DNA from: Chromera velia | Taxonomy: Eukaryota > Sar > Chromeraceae | Length of the DNA stretch: 30,000 nt | Direction: 5' to 3' | Assembly (NCBI GenBank): GCA_018398765.1 | Contig: JAHBMJ010000985.1 | Span: 1-30,000, forward strand | Shown here: positions 1-9,447 of the stretch, one piece after another | Layout: every line of letters starts with the position of its first letter | Position numbering within the stretch: position 1 is the stretch's first letter | Position numbers and translations under genes: made by a program | The notes under the pieces: generated by a model | Database searches by the model: none | What the model saw: only the letters and a program-made list of their open reading frames with translations | What the model was told of the DNA's origin: nothing

Positions 1-132
1 TGTATAAATGTATATATATTTGGGTTTGTATAAGTTGACTAAGATGTCGAAAGGAAGACAAAGGGGAAGTAAAGAATGTAGAGATGTATAACAGGGAATT
101 AGCAGAGAACAAATGATACTTAGCCTTGGGTC

Positions 133-138
133 TTTATT
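133..138 (-). terminator. Polyadenylation signal AATAAA in 3' LTR
   Basis: AATAAA on the element strand within TAATAAAG, about 190 bases before the LTR's 3' end. It is well placed to end the element transcript. It is inferred from the hexamer alone. Confidence 0.45.
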
Positions 139-486
139 AGACTGTAGCAGATCTTGTTGGTCTCGATATTTGGACAGGGCTTCGCCGCCTGGGAGGTTTT
201 TGTACTCTAGGAAGGCGTTTCTGATGGAACGCTTTAGCTTAAAGCCCGCTAGGGGTATTTATGGATGCTACAGGACGTAACTATATTAGCAGAAAGGACA
301 AGAGACTGTTAGAGTCTCCTCTCTGGTATGTTCTAAGTGGAATGCCTTAAGGTAAGATATTTTCTTAAAGGTTGGTAGGAAGGTTTATGAAAGAAGATTT
401 TAGAATTCTGGTTGGAAGGACGTGACTTTTTGGTCTGTTAATTCTTGTCAAAACTTTTTATGATTGTGAAAATGTTGTGCACGACA

Positions 487-770
487 AGTCTTTCGGGAAG
501 TCTTTCATGCAGTGATACAGGCTATTGTGCGGTGATACAGGCCATCATAAAGTCTTTCACGTGGGTGGAAGTCTTTCATTACGAAGTCTTTCATAGAGGG
601 AAGTCTTTCATCACAAAGTCTTTCACAAGAGGAAGTCTTTCATCATAAAGTCCTTCACAGAGGAAGTCTTTTATCACAAAGTCTTTCACAGAGGAAGTCT
701 TTCATCATAAAGTCTTTCACAAGAAGAAGTCTTTCATCACAAAGTCTTTCATAAGAGGAAGTCTTACGGA
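487..770 (-). repeat. LTR-internal minisatellite, 3' LTR copy
   Basis: About fifteen copies of a core AAGTCTTTCA (plus strand) occur at 14-18 base spacing. They are arranged mostly as dimers of roughly 31 bases, alternating ATCAC/ATCAT and ACAAGAGG/ACAGAGG spacers. In element sense the core is TGAAAGACTT. The array is in the presumed transcribed part of the LTR. Copy number and order are the same in the other LTR. Confidence 0.9.
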
Positions 771-780
771 TGATATGTGG

Positions 781-860
781 TTTTTAAAAACAGGTAGTTA
801 AGAATTGAACCCCAGACCTTTTGATTATTAATCGTATACGTTAACCAATATGTCATAAAT
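781..860 (-). promoter_or_regulatory. tRNA-like block with Pol III box resemblance in 3' LTR
   Basis: On the minus strand, TGACATATTGG (855-845) resembles an A box and GGTTCAATTC (811-802) resembles a B box (GGTTCGANNCC). They have tRNA-like spacing and are followed by a T5 run (790-786) that could end Pol III transcription. The T-arm does not pair properly and no complete cloverleaf can be drawn. I read it as a tRNA-derived fossil or a chance match, not a tRNA gene. Confidence 0.35.
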
Positions 861-943
861 GCTAAGGCTGTTTTTCTATTTGATTAGATCTTAGTCTGTC
901 TGATCCTTTTATATTTTTATAGTATAAAAGTTCAACAGAACAT

Positions 944-956
944 ATTTCCCTTTCTC
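944..956 (-). other. Polypurine tract (PPT)
   Basis: GAGAAAGGGAAAT on the element strand, ending one base (A, 943) before the 3' LTR's TGTTCTG. It is the expected plus-strand primer for reverse transcription, and it supports both the orientation and the 942 LTR boundary. Confidence 0.8.
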
Positions 957-2488
957 AGGACGCCATTCCACGGGCGTTTAATACTGACCCTTCTTTAAAT
1001 GTTTTTTTTTTTTCATTTATTTATTTAAACTGCACTATCATAAGGATATCTAAAGTTATAGTATTTTGTTTCAGTTTTTAATTGGCCATAAATAAGAAAC
1101 CTTGCACCGAGTGTTTATGCATGAGTCGATCGATTTTCGTTCCTTATACGATTCAGTGTGAAGCGCGGATATAACATATATTTTGAAGACAGAACATATT
1201 TCTTTTTCTTATTACCTTGCTTATTTCTGATGTTCGGGTCGACTTGAGTATTTCTTTTTGTTTTCTGGTATATAAAAAAAAAAAAAAAATCGGGTGATTT
1301 ATGCGAAGAGGTTCAATTTTGCTTTACGGGGATACAATTTTTCTAACCGGCTCCTTTTTTTTTTCATGCGTGCCTTGTTTAGTGCGTGCATGATGTCCTT
1401 ATCTCTTTGTGGGCCTTTCAATTTTTATCCCCAACCGATTCCATGTATTGCACGTCCATACATTTTCCTTCCGTCTATATATACATGCTTGTATGCATGC
1501 ATTATTCAAATGGCAGTTCTCCTTTTATGTTGTTCTTCTTTTTCTTCTATCTGTGTATCACTTCTTGTCTTATTTCTTGGTGTTCTAAACAAGGAGGTCT
1601 TCTTTTATTTAGGTGGATATTCAATGAGAGGGAGGATGGATAGTGAGAGGAAGTGGTGAAGGGAGGGAATGGCAATCATGTCCCTTCATGTCTCCCTTGT
1701 ATCTGTTTCATCATTTCTTCCCTTCGGGCCTGCCTTATACCATTATGAAACAGGCATTTGAAGCGGGAATGTGAGGTTGTGATATGTGTTGTGAGGGTGT
1801 GTGTAGGAAGTAGGTGTTTGGGATGGTTGTGGCGATCTGTTGCTTGGATTTTCGACGGAAGACTTGGGTTGGTGCCGACAAGGCGTCTCTGCGTAGATGG
1901 AATATGGGTGACAAACCAGGTGTGTCATAGTCAGGCAGGGCTTCTTTTTCTCTTTTTGGATCGTGCTTGATGTTTATGTTTGTGTGGTGGGGAATGTTTT
2001 TATGGGAGAGAAGGGAGAAAGAAAGAGCGAGTGAGTATGCGGGACCAAGAGCTGTCATTCGTTTAAGACAGTGCATCTGTGGCCTCATGCAACAGTTGGG
2101 TGGGATTTCCGTTTCTTTTCCATTCTAATGCATCCCCCCAACAGCAGGGTTAGAAGCATAAAAAGGCGAGTGGGATAAGTCGATTGTGTTTGAAGAAAAA
2201 AGAAGAGTCAGAAAGGAGAAAAAGAATTACTGTGGCCCGTTTTTCATTGTTTATGGTTGGAGACAATGAAAAAAGGGAATCAGACAGCAATAGCAAGTTA
2301 GTAGACGAGAGAGAGACGGCAAGCGTGTTTCACTTCCGAGTCCAGATGAAAATTGAAGAAGAAAGGAACTCTTTTCTCATTTTTTGTTACTCATGGGGAG
2401 GCAGTGAGACGCAAAGAAAAAGAGGTGTGAGTTGGCAGCACCAGCGGACGGTAGAAAGAGAGGAGAGAGAAGTAATCATTTCCCAGCT

Positions 2489-2742
2489 TTATTCCCCCCC
2501 CTTTTTTCAAGCCTTTTTTGTTCCCTCCTCGTATCTCCCTTGTGGTAATTATCTTCCCCTCTTTCTCTTTTTCTCTGTTCTTATGCAAAATAGTGCGATG
2601 CAGAGAAAAAAAAATTTTTTTCACCTTTATTCCCCCGCCTTTTTCAAGCCTCTTTCGTTCCCCCCTCGTGTTTCCTTTGTGGTAATTATCTTCCTCTTTT
2701 TCTCCTTTTTTTCTGTTTTTGTGCAAAATAGTGTGATGCAGA
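2489..2742. repeat. Imperfect tandem duplication, about 135 bp unit
   Basis: 2489-2614 and 2626-2742 share TTTATTCCCCC, TTTTTCAAGCC, TTGTGGTAATTATCTTCC and GCAAAATAGTG in the same order, with small indels in T and C runs. Confidence 0.8.
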
Positions 2743-2918
2743 GGCGGATTACAGGGGACAGCAAGAGCAAAGATTAAAAGAGGAAGGATCATTAACTGAG
2801 GTGCAAAAAAAATGTGAGTCTGAGATTGCATTGATCGTTTGTCTGGCTGATTTTTTCTTTCTTTGCCCCTGGCGGAGAAAACGAAACTCATGTATAATGA
2901 GGAGACGGGGTGAAGGGG

Positions 2919-2920
<2 letters not shown>

Positions 2921-2963
<43 letters not shown>

Positions 2964-2983
2964 AGAGGGAGAAAGAGAGAGAT
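2921..2983. repeat. (GA)n microsatellite
   Basis: About 60 bases of GA dinucleotides with some GAAA and GGGA variation, in the element's 3' region. Confidence 0.95.
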
Positions 2984-4330
2984 ACAGAACACTATGGACA
3001 GGTAACAAAAGATTGAGCAAGGAAAGAGAATGAAGGAGGAAGAGGAGTTGAAGCGATACACAGCGCACCGCACCTTCCTTCTTTGTATTCCCTTTTTGAC
3101 AAAGTGTAAAAGTGAGGCAATTCAACCTCTGCCTGCCATTTTTTTTTATCTTGGGTGTCCGACCTCCTCAGGCTCTTTACTACTGATGCCACTCTTCTTG
3201 TGCTTGTGCAGTGCAACCTATTCATCAGTCTCTTCGCCATCAATCAAACGGTGGGAACGTTTTTCTTTTTTTTTTGTAGGGCAGTCTTTTCCTTCGTCTT
3301 GTGTGCAAAGATCGAAAACATCAAACAAGAGAGAGAGAGAGAGACTGCATGCCAAACTTTCCTTTTGTTCATTGAATCGACAGTCAGTGGAGTTCCGATG
3401 CACTAGGGAAGAGAGGACGGAAAAGAAAGAGAGGAAGGTGAAAGTGACGGGGCTTTTGAGTAGGGAAAGAAGAAGAAGGAATGTGGGGGGAAAGAAAAGG
3501 AAAAAAAAAAAGGAAAGAGAGTGATAGGGAGAAAAGAGAGAGAGGAGAGATGAGAATAGGTGAGAGTAGAGGACACAATTTATTCTCTGGGGTGCTCTGC
3601 CTCCTGTGTGTCAGCGAATTCTTGATCTTTCCTTCGTCAATATTTTATTCAGAGATCATGGACATCTTTTTTTTCCCTTACCTCCAGGCACTACTTTTGT
3701 TGAGGATCAAGCGGACTGTTCTTGTTTCTCAGAAGCGATGAAGAGAACAATTGAACAGTAAAGATGAAAAAAAGAGAAAAAATGATGAAATAACTTTAAA
3801 GGGAGGAGCTTAAGAAAGGGAGAAAAGACAAAATCAAAAGATTGATCGAGGAACAGTGAAGTCTCCTTTTTGCAAGTGGAGGATGACAGAAAGCCAAGCA
3901 AGATCCAAGCAAGAGGAAAGAACTTCTCTTTTCAGACAGTTACTCACTGAGTCCCCCCCCCTTTTTATTATCTTTACTGTCTGCAGCTGAGGGTGAGTTA
4001 AAGCCGGCTTGTTGTGGTTTTAAGTCTTTGGTCACCGTTGGCTTCCGTCTGTTTAGAAGAGAATAGACCGTCGTATGGCAACGAGATGAAATAAAATAGA
4101 TAAAAATAAAAGAAAAGAAGAGTGGGAGAGAATAACACAACCTAATACAAAACCGGAGGATGTACGGAGGGGAGAGTGGGAAAGAAAGAGGAAAGGGTAC
4201 CTTTTTTTTTTTCTTTTCTTTCCTTTCCCGTTATTCTCATTCGCTTCTCTCCTTTTCCCTTCCCTTCCCCTTTTTCTGTATGCCTTTCCCCTTTCTTTCT
4301 TTCCCCCCCTCTTCCGTTCTTCAGGTATCC

Positions 4331-6653
4331 TCAGGTGGCTGCTCTGCCCGTCACCATCCTCATCCTCCCACAGTTCGGACAGTGGGGGTTCGCAAATGAG
4401 ATTCCCCCTGTGGAGGTAAAGGGGAATACGGCCTTTCACCTCGCACAGAGATGATCCTCGTCCTGGAGACAGAGGCCGGGCATATGCCCTACTCTCATCA
4501 TGTCTCCATTTACCAAGTAGAACCAGGGGCCACCCATAAAGGTGTACAACGACTTATTGGTGGGGGAGGACGCGTCTATCTGGAGACGGAATCGGGGGGA
4601 TGGGATTTCTCGTCCTCGTAGTCTTCCACAAAGGAGTCGCGCAGCCCGTAGTCATCCCTAGTAGGACTCTGTACCTCTTTGTCCCTTCTCCTCAATCCTT
4701 TACAGATTTCTCTGGTTGCCTTGGTGGCTCTCCATGGGAAGAACCGGTTTTCGGTTTCTTTTCTGAACTGAACGCTGGCTACTGAGGTAACTGCTGGAGG
4801 TGGATGCGTAGGGGAGGTCGTTGAGCACATACGGAGGCAGGGGGCTGAAGTGCTCGAAGCCGCAGCTACTGCAGTTTCTGCTTGGGGCCTGCCAGTGGGG
4901 GACTGGTGGGCTGAACACATTTCTGTATCTTGCTGTTCTGCCATTCTTTTCAACTCCTTGTGGACAAGTTCCCTTGTTATTGGCCCCGTCTTTTCATCAG
5001 TCGATTGGGCCCTCTTCAGCGTGCGGGCTCTGTGGAGAGCCTGGGAGAGGGGATCGAGGAAAGCAACTCCTCTTCTCTGAGGAGGGTGAGAGAGGGGGTC
5101 GGTCTCCACCTGAATGGGATCGGAGGGGGTGCCTATAGAGAGTGTATGGTTGAGGGCGAAATGCCCTCTTTCTGAGGGGAAGGGAGTTACTCGGAGAGGT
5201 CTCTCTTCAGAGGGCTGAGAGATTTGTCCCTCGACGAGGGAACGTCCGGTCAAGGAATTGAGAGGGACAGTTAGGTGGAATGGAGAGTCACGGGGATTGA
5301 GAGGGGGGTCAACGTCCATGTCATCCCCCATTTCCTCTGCTAACCCTGCGTTGAACCGATCGTAGTCTGATGCAAGGCCGGTGCCGGGGAGGAAAGGATT
5401 CTGTATTGGGTCGTCCTGGGGAGGGAAGTGAGGGGTAGTGGGGGGAAAGATGGCATGAGGGAGAAAGTCGGGGGGCTGATCGATGTGAGGGAAAGGCCTG
5501 GCGGCTGCTGCTGTTGTGTACTGTTGTTCGATGTCTTGAGGCGGGGCTGAAAGGGGAAAGGTGGCATGAGGGAGAAAGGCAGGAGGCCCAGCGATGTGAG
5601 GGAAGGCGGCTACTGCTGTTGTTGACTGTTGCTCGTAGATCTTTCATCTCCTCATCCTCCTCTTTTTCCTCATTCTCCTTGTCGTCGTCGATGTCTGCTT
5701 CATTAGCGTCGCCTTCTGAGAGGGGATGAAGGGGCTCCCGATAATGGGGCCCCGGGCCTTCCATGTCGCTGTGTTCTTCCTCTCCTTCCTTGTCAGCCTC
5801 AGAGGACTCGTCGTCCTCTCCGCTGTAAGGGACAAGTTTGTCAGTAGGAGGCAGAGGGCCTTCAGCCTCATGGGCTGAGGCTGCCGCGGCGATCTCGGAG
5901 GGAGGGGGGAATGAGTCTGCCTCTTTTCGTGTGAGGGGTCTCGCTCCCATCGGAAAGGTCATTTCTGTAGGGGTGGGGACTCCCTGGATGAGGGTGTTGG
6001 CAATAGGATTGAGTTTCCTCCAGTTTGTGTCCTCGAAGAGATGATGAGGCAATAGTCCGAGGGCTCGGCTGTTGGGATAGTGCGCCGTGCCTAACCCGTG
6101 GCGTGCGGTCGGGTCGTTGTATGTTGCCCTTTTTCCTGGGTGGCACAAGCCCCACCCCAAGTCCTGCGCTTTCGAGTAGCGCACTCCTGTCACCAGGAGC
6201 AAGCCAACCTCGTTCTCAGGATCGGCGAAGGGGTCTATGATGGGATCCAGTTCGTCAATCCGCTTCTTGTATTCATCTGGGATGCCATCGATGTTGTCGG
6301 CATTAAAAGGGAAATTCCTTTTCTTGATGAACAGCATGGGTTGGCCCTCATCGAGCACTCCCACCGTGTAGGTGGTTTCGATGTATTTCAGCACACCCAC
6401 GGCGTTCTTTGCGATGAAGAAGGAATACTCCTTCATGGCGTTGTAGTTGCTCTCATCTGGTTTGAGTTGGTCCATCTGGTCTGAGAGCTCCTCGTACCGT
6501 TCATGCTGCTAGAGGATGAGCTCTCTAAGGGCTTGCACATCACAGTACATCATGAGGTGGATAAAGCAGCAGGGGGTTCTTCTGTTCCATCCAGGGTATG
6601 CACTTTCTCTCTTTCCCCCCGGCCACCGGGTATTTGAGATGTCGTCGATGCTC
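4331..6653 (-). CDS. Accessory gene, exon 2 (unknown, repeat-rich, CPNC C-terminus)
   Basis: Open element-strand frame from the acceptor at 6653. In order it shows: a helical heptad-like stretch (RELIL ... YEELSDQMDQL) interrupted by TAG 6511-6509, which is followed by CAG; a globular-looking block with GWGLCHPGKRATYNDPTARH; an Asp/Glu-rich stretch; two 37-residue Pro/His repeats (111-nt period, 5640-5400); a Ser/Pro region; and a final block with FMGGPWFYLVNGDMMRVGH and PHCPNCGRMRM (CPNC codons 4381-4370), ending TGA 4333-4331. Frame changes lie at A runs 5642-5644 (+1) and 4606-4608 (-1), and an in-frame TGA lies at 4438-4436. Total is about 770 residues. Not Env-like: no signal peptide or membrane anchor seen. 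Function unknown. Confidence 0.6.
5400..5640 (-). repeat. 111-nt coding tandem repeat in accessory gene
   Basis: Two imperfect units of 37 codons with the shared protein pattern FPHIxxPPxFLPHAxFP, separated by Gln/Thr/Ala-rich linkers. The reading frame is conserved between units while the DNA has diverged. This supports this frame (codon starts divisible by 3 on the minus strand) as the coding one. Confidence 0.6.
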
Positions 6654-6743
6654 CTGAACAGAAGAGAATACACAGAAGTACAAGTATTTGATTTAAAGAA
6701 ACATTTCTGATTGTTGTGATGAAAAGGAACAATCTTTGCTTAC
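6654..6743 (-). other. 90-nt intron of accessory gene
   Basis: Donor GTAAGC (6743-6738). The acceptor CTCTTCTGTTCAG ends at 6654 after a pyrimidine-rich stretch. Splicing joins two long open frames in the correct phase, with no stop at the junction. This was predicted from sequence only. An intron in the body of a retroelement implies that splicing yields a subgenomic mRNA or that the intron is retained in the genomic RNA. Confidence 0.55.
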
Positions 6744-6979
6744 CATGAGAGCATGCTCTTGAGCTTACCAAGTGCCTCGTTTACACCACCCCTGTTGACG
6801 ATTGATCTAGGAGGATTGAGAAAGTAGACCGAGTCAAGCACGAAAACTCCATACTTTTTCACATAGGCATAGCAGATTCTGCTTTTGCCTTCTTTCTTAA
6901 TGACCAACTTGAACTGGCCGTCAGCAGTAGACATCATATTAGAAAAAGTTTTTAGTGAGAAATTGTCAGAAGTAGTCAA
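6744..6979 (-). CDS. Accessory gene, exon 1 (unknown protein)
   Basis: Element-strand frame encoding a block that includes DGQFKLVIKKEG, YAYVKKYGVFVLDSVYF and LNPPRSIVNRGG. It looks like a folded domain, but I do not recognise the family. In-frame Met-Met lies near 6936. The frame stays open upstream to a TAA near 6996 and beyond it to 7093, so the true 5' end is uncertain. It ends with a strong donor: exon ...TCTCATG, intron GTAAGC from 6743. Codon phase at the donor is 2, completed by the first base of exon 2 to give Trp. It is on the same strand as gag-pol, inside the LTRs, so it travels with the element. Confidence 0.55.
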
Positions 6980-7094
6980 AAGGGACCAATTTTATTCAAT
7001 TCCGGTTGATTTGAATATCCTTGATCCTGCAGGTAGTCCTAAGTCAACTGAGACCAGCCGATTGATACCAGGAGAGGGGTCTTTGGAAGGTTAG

Positions 7095-8982
7095 GGAAGG
7101 TTTGGGACTTGGGTTACTATGTTTTCTGTGCGGAGGGCGGCGGTGGTCTTCCATTGCATGGACCCTGCCCGGGCCGCTTGGTGCAAAGTCTTACGCGCGG
7201 CAGGTCCTTCAGGAGCTCTTTCGAAAATCTTTTGGTTGGCCCCGCATGGTTTGTTTGTGGGGCATGTAAAAAAACTCTGCAAGTACGCGTGCACGAACGT
7301 TTTTGTTTTTCGTGTTTTGGGAGGCTCGTACAGAGCAATTTTGCAAAAACAAAATGGTGCTTGAAATTGCTCGACTGCTTTCTATTGAGTGTTTGTTGCC
7401 TTCTTTGTTATAAATAGAACGAGGAAGTCATATGGGATCCTTTCCATACTTTCCATCGTCGCTCGACTTGGACTTTCTCTTGTTGGTCAGTTTTTGTTTG
7501 TTGTTTTATTATTCATAGTACTTTTGGCCAGGGCTGCGAGCTCTGTCGCTTTCTGCCCAACGAAAGAGGATTCTGGAGCGCAGAACGCATAGCTTCTGCC
7601 TCCCACTGCATCTCGTTTGTCTGGTTTTGTGCTGATTCCCCATGTTCTGCCTTTGCAGAAACAATCAAGCGAGTTTGTCTTTTTGTACTGGTGACCTTTT
7701 TAATGCTCTATGCCAGTTCTTGCTTCATGTTTCTTTCCGTCTCCTTTTGCTTTTGCAATGTTCTTGAATTGTTGCCTTTGTGCATGGCTCTGCATGCTTG
7801 GTGCAGGATTGTCTGACACCCAACAGCCTCGGGGGCTCACTTGACATGGTCAGTTGGTTGGATTCATTGGCAACTTATTGCGTTTTGTCACTCGTCCGAG
7901 TGCCTTGTTCTCGCTTGGCCGCACAGGGTCCTCTGTGGGCGGGGTGGATTCCTGTCCCTCTCTGGCAGGATCAGGGTCCCGAGGGAGTGTAGGGGGGTCC
8001 GCCCCGTCTCCTCTCAATCAGCACATGGGCCTTCCGAGACTTTGCCCGCGACTGTCCCTTCTCGGGGTCGCCTGTAGTTCTGAAGGTCCTTCTTGTTATG
8101 AAAGTTTACTCTAGTGGAGATTTGGTCTTTGTCTTGCAGACTAAAATCGTTCGTCATGCATTATTCATGTCAGTTTGTTGTTCATACAAAGGTCAGGGTA
8201 AAAAAAAAAAAAAAGGGAAGGAAGGTGGTTTTTCAGTTGTGTATGTGTGTGGTGTGTGTGTGTATGTATGTATGTATGTATGTGTGTGTGTGTATGTGTG
8301 TGTGTGTGTGTGTGTGTGTCTGTATGTATATGTATGCAGATCTTCTTGTGGTTTACTGATCGCGGCGGCGCCTCCGACAAGTCAGTAAGCCACAGTACTC
8401 CTGCTTTTATGCAATCATATTATGGGGTAGAGGAGTGTGTTTATTGGTATGCAGTTGAGTGAAAGGAGTGATCGGTGTGAGGCAGAGGTCCAGATAATGG
8501 TGCGTGAATGGGGTACAGAGGAGGAATACTAGGAGGAGAGGATCTCAGTTGTTAGTTAGGTTTGACAGAGAGAAGTAGAGTTTCAGGTAGGTCTGCAATA
8601 ATATAGAAGTGAAGAAAAGAAGGAAATAGATGGACAGCTGAGTATTAGGCATGAGGTTGGTAGTTGAGGATTTTTATGATTGGCCGCTTTTCGCATGTTA
8701 GTTTTTTTTTCAAGGGTGGCTCGATTAGCCTCCTTGAAAGATTGTTCGTTCTTCTTTTTTCTTCTTCCAGGGCGGCGGGCCCGGGCTGTCCTCGCCCCCT
8801 CCTTTTTCTTTTTCTTTTTTTTTTTTTTTGGAACGTTCTCGATTAGAACGTTTCTCGTAAACTTTTTTTTTTCCTATTGTCTGCAGGAGAATTTTGACGA
8901 TTTTGGCATGCCTTGGCGTCTGCGGGGCTTCATGTCTGGCGTCTCGAGAGCGCGAGGGCTTGCCTGGGCTCTCCTAGTTTTT
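7095..8982 (-). other. Element 3' region, upstream spacer before accessory gene
   Basis: Follows pol on the element strand. It holds a poly-A/T stretch and a (TG)n microsatellite. Short minus-strand open stretches with Pro/Asp/Arg-biased composition occur around 7870-8080, and a frame in phase with the accessory exon occurs at 7294-7091, ending in TAA. None has a start codon and family motif that I can support. It could include 5' exons or the promoter of the accessory gene. Confidence 0.5.
8238..8336. repeat. (TG)n / (TATG)n microsatellite
   Basis: Compound dinucleotide and tetranucleotide repeat inside the element's 3' region. Confidence 0.95.
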
Positions 8983-9447
8983 CTAGTCTTTCCTGTTTAG
9001 GTATTCTTCGACTTTTTCAGGACACGACATTTCTGTCTCCTTAGTCCAATATAGACCTCCATAATCTGTGTATTTCAGTAGATATTCCACGTTTCCGTTT
9101 CGTATTCTTCTTCTAAATACTTTTTCTACGTCATATTCTTTCTTGTCTTCCCCTTTCTTTGCCCGTTTTCTTGCCTTCTGCTCTTCGGCCGTAGATTTTC
9201 TTTTCCCTCTTCTCTGCCTTTTTGTCGTTGGGTTCTCATTGTCCTCCAGCTCTCTTCCTTCAATGTCACTTTCCGTGTCATCCTTTATTTGTTCATTCTC
9301 GTCAACTTCTTCTGTGTCCATCTCTTCATAGTCAGCCTCCATTGCTTCATTTTCCTTCATGTTTCGGGAGAAGAATGGTTTTAACCTCTTGCCGTGCACT
9401 ACCATGGTCTGGTTTGCTCCTGGTTTTCTTAATTTGGTGGCTTCCAT
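8983..9447 (-). CDS. pol: Integrase C-terminus with chromodomain
   Basis: This frame, +1 to the integrase frame, carries the continuation of the GPY/F module (MVVHGKRLKPFF). An acidic linker follows (residues about 31-72), then a strongly basic, NLS-like stretch (about 74-98, with KRQRRGKRK and RKRAKK), then a chromodomain (about 104-152) that opens EYDVEKVF and contains VEYLLKYTDYGG. Compared with HP1, the aromatic cage is Tyr105, Tyr126 (Trp in most) and Tyr129, so methyl-lysine binding is plausible. Chromodomains direct chromovirus integration to marked heterochromatin. The frame ends at TAG, 8985-8983. The ATG at 9447 is probably internal. Confidence 0.88.
   Translation of the reverse strand: MEATKLRKPGANQTMVVHGKRLKPFFSRNMKENEAMEADYEEMDTEEVDENEQIKDDTESDIEGRELEDNENPTTKRQRRGKRKSTAEEQKARKRAKKGEDKKEYDVEKVFRRRIRNGNVEYLLKYTDYGGLYWTKETEMSCPEKVEEYLNRKD

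Larger units (their letters stand above)
1..942 (-). repeat. 3' LTR (partial at window edge)
   Basis: Bases 1-942 align without gaps to 15821-16762, with 19 substitutions by my count (16 transitions, 3 transversions). The first approximately 290 bases are identical. The first 55 bases of this LTR, matching 15766-15820, lie left of the window. Its 5' end in element sense is TGTTCTG at 942, directly preceded by a polypurine tract, which marks it as the 3' LTR of a minus-strand element. It contains an A/T-rich TATA-like stretch (905-930), a tRNA-like block, a minisatellite and an AATAAA signal. Confidence 0.93.
943..4330 (-). other. Element 3' untranslated/low-complexity region
   Basis: Between the end of the accessory gene and the PPT. 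It is dominated by long purine/pyrimidine-skewed stretches (2180-4320), a (GA)n repeat and a tandem duplication. The open frames here are Ser/Leu/Phe- or Lys/Arg/Glu-rich products of that skew on either strand. No motif or consistent start supports a gene. 943-2100 is plain A/T-rich sequence with no feature seen except the PPT. Confidence 0.6.

Noticed and set aside
487-770. CRISPR-like array
   Set aside because: Units are degenerate, spacers are themselves repeated, and the array is part of a eukaryotic LTR.
781-860. Complete tRNA gene in the LTR
   Set aside because: T-arm and acceptor stem do not pair; kept only as a tRNA-like block.
2184-3580. Several 60-240 residue frames on both strands
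   Set aside because: Composition mirrors purine/pyrimidine skew; overlapping frames on both strands, no motifs.
4407-4438. 32-nt intron (GTGAAA...CACAG) removing the TGA near the accessory gene's end
   Set aside because: Too short for a normal intron, and the resulting frame loses the CPNC motif; a point mutation or sequence error is simpler.
4821-5138. Plus-strand frames across the accessory gene
   Set aside because: Shadows of the minus-strand coding frame, which carries the in-frame repeats and the splice-phase agreement.
8098-8462. Val/Cys/Tyr-rich frames near 8250-8340
   Set aside because: Translations of the (TG)n microsatellite.
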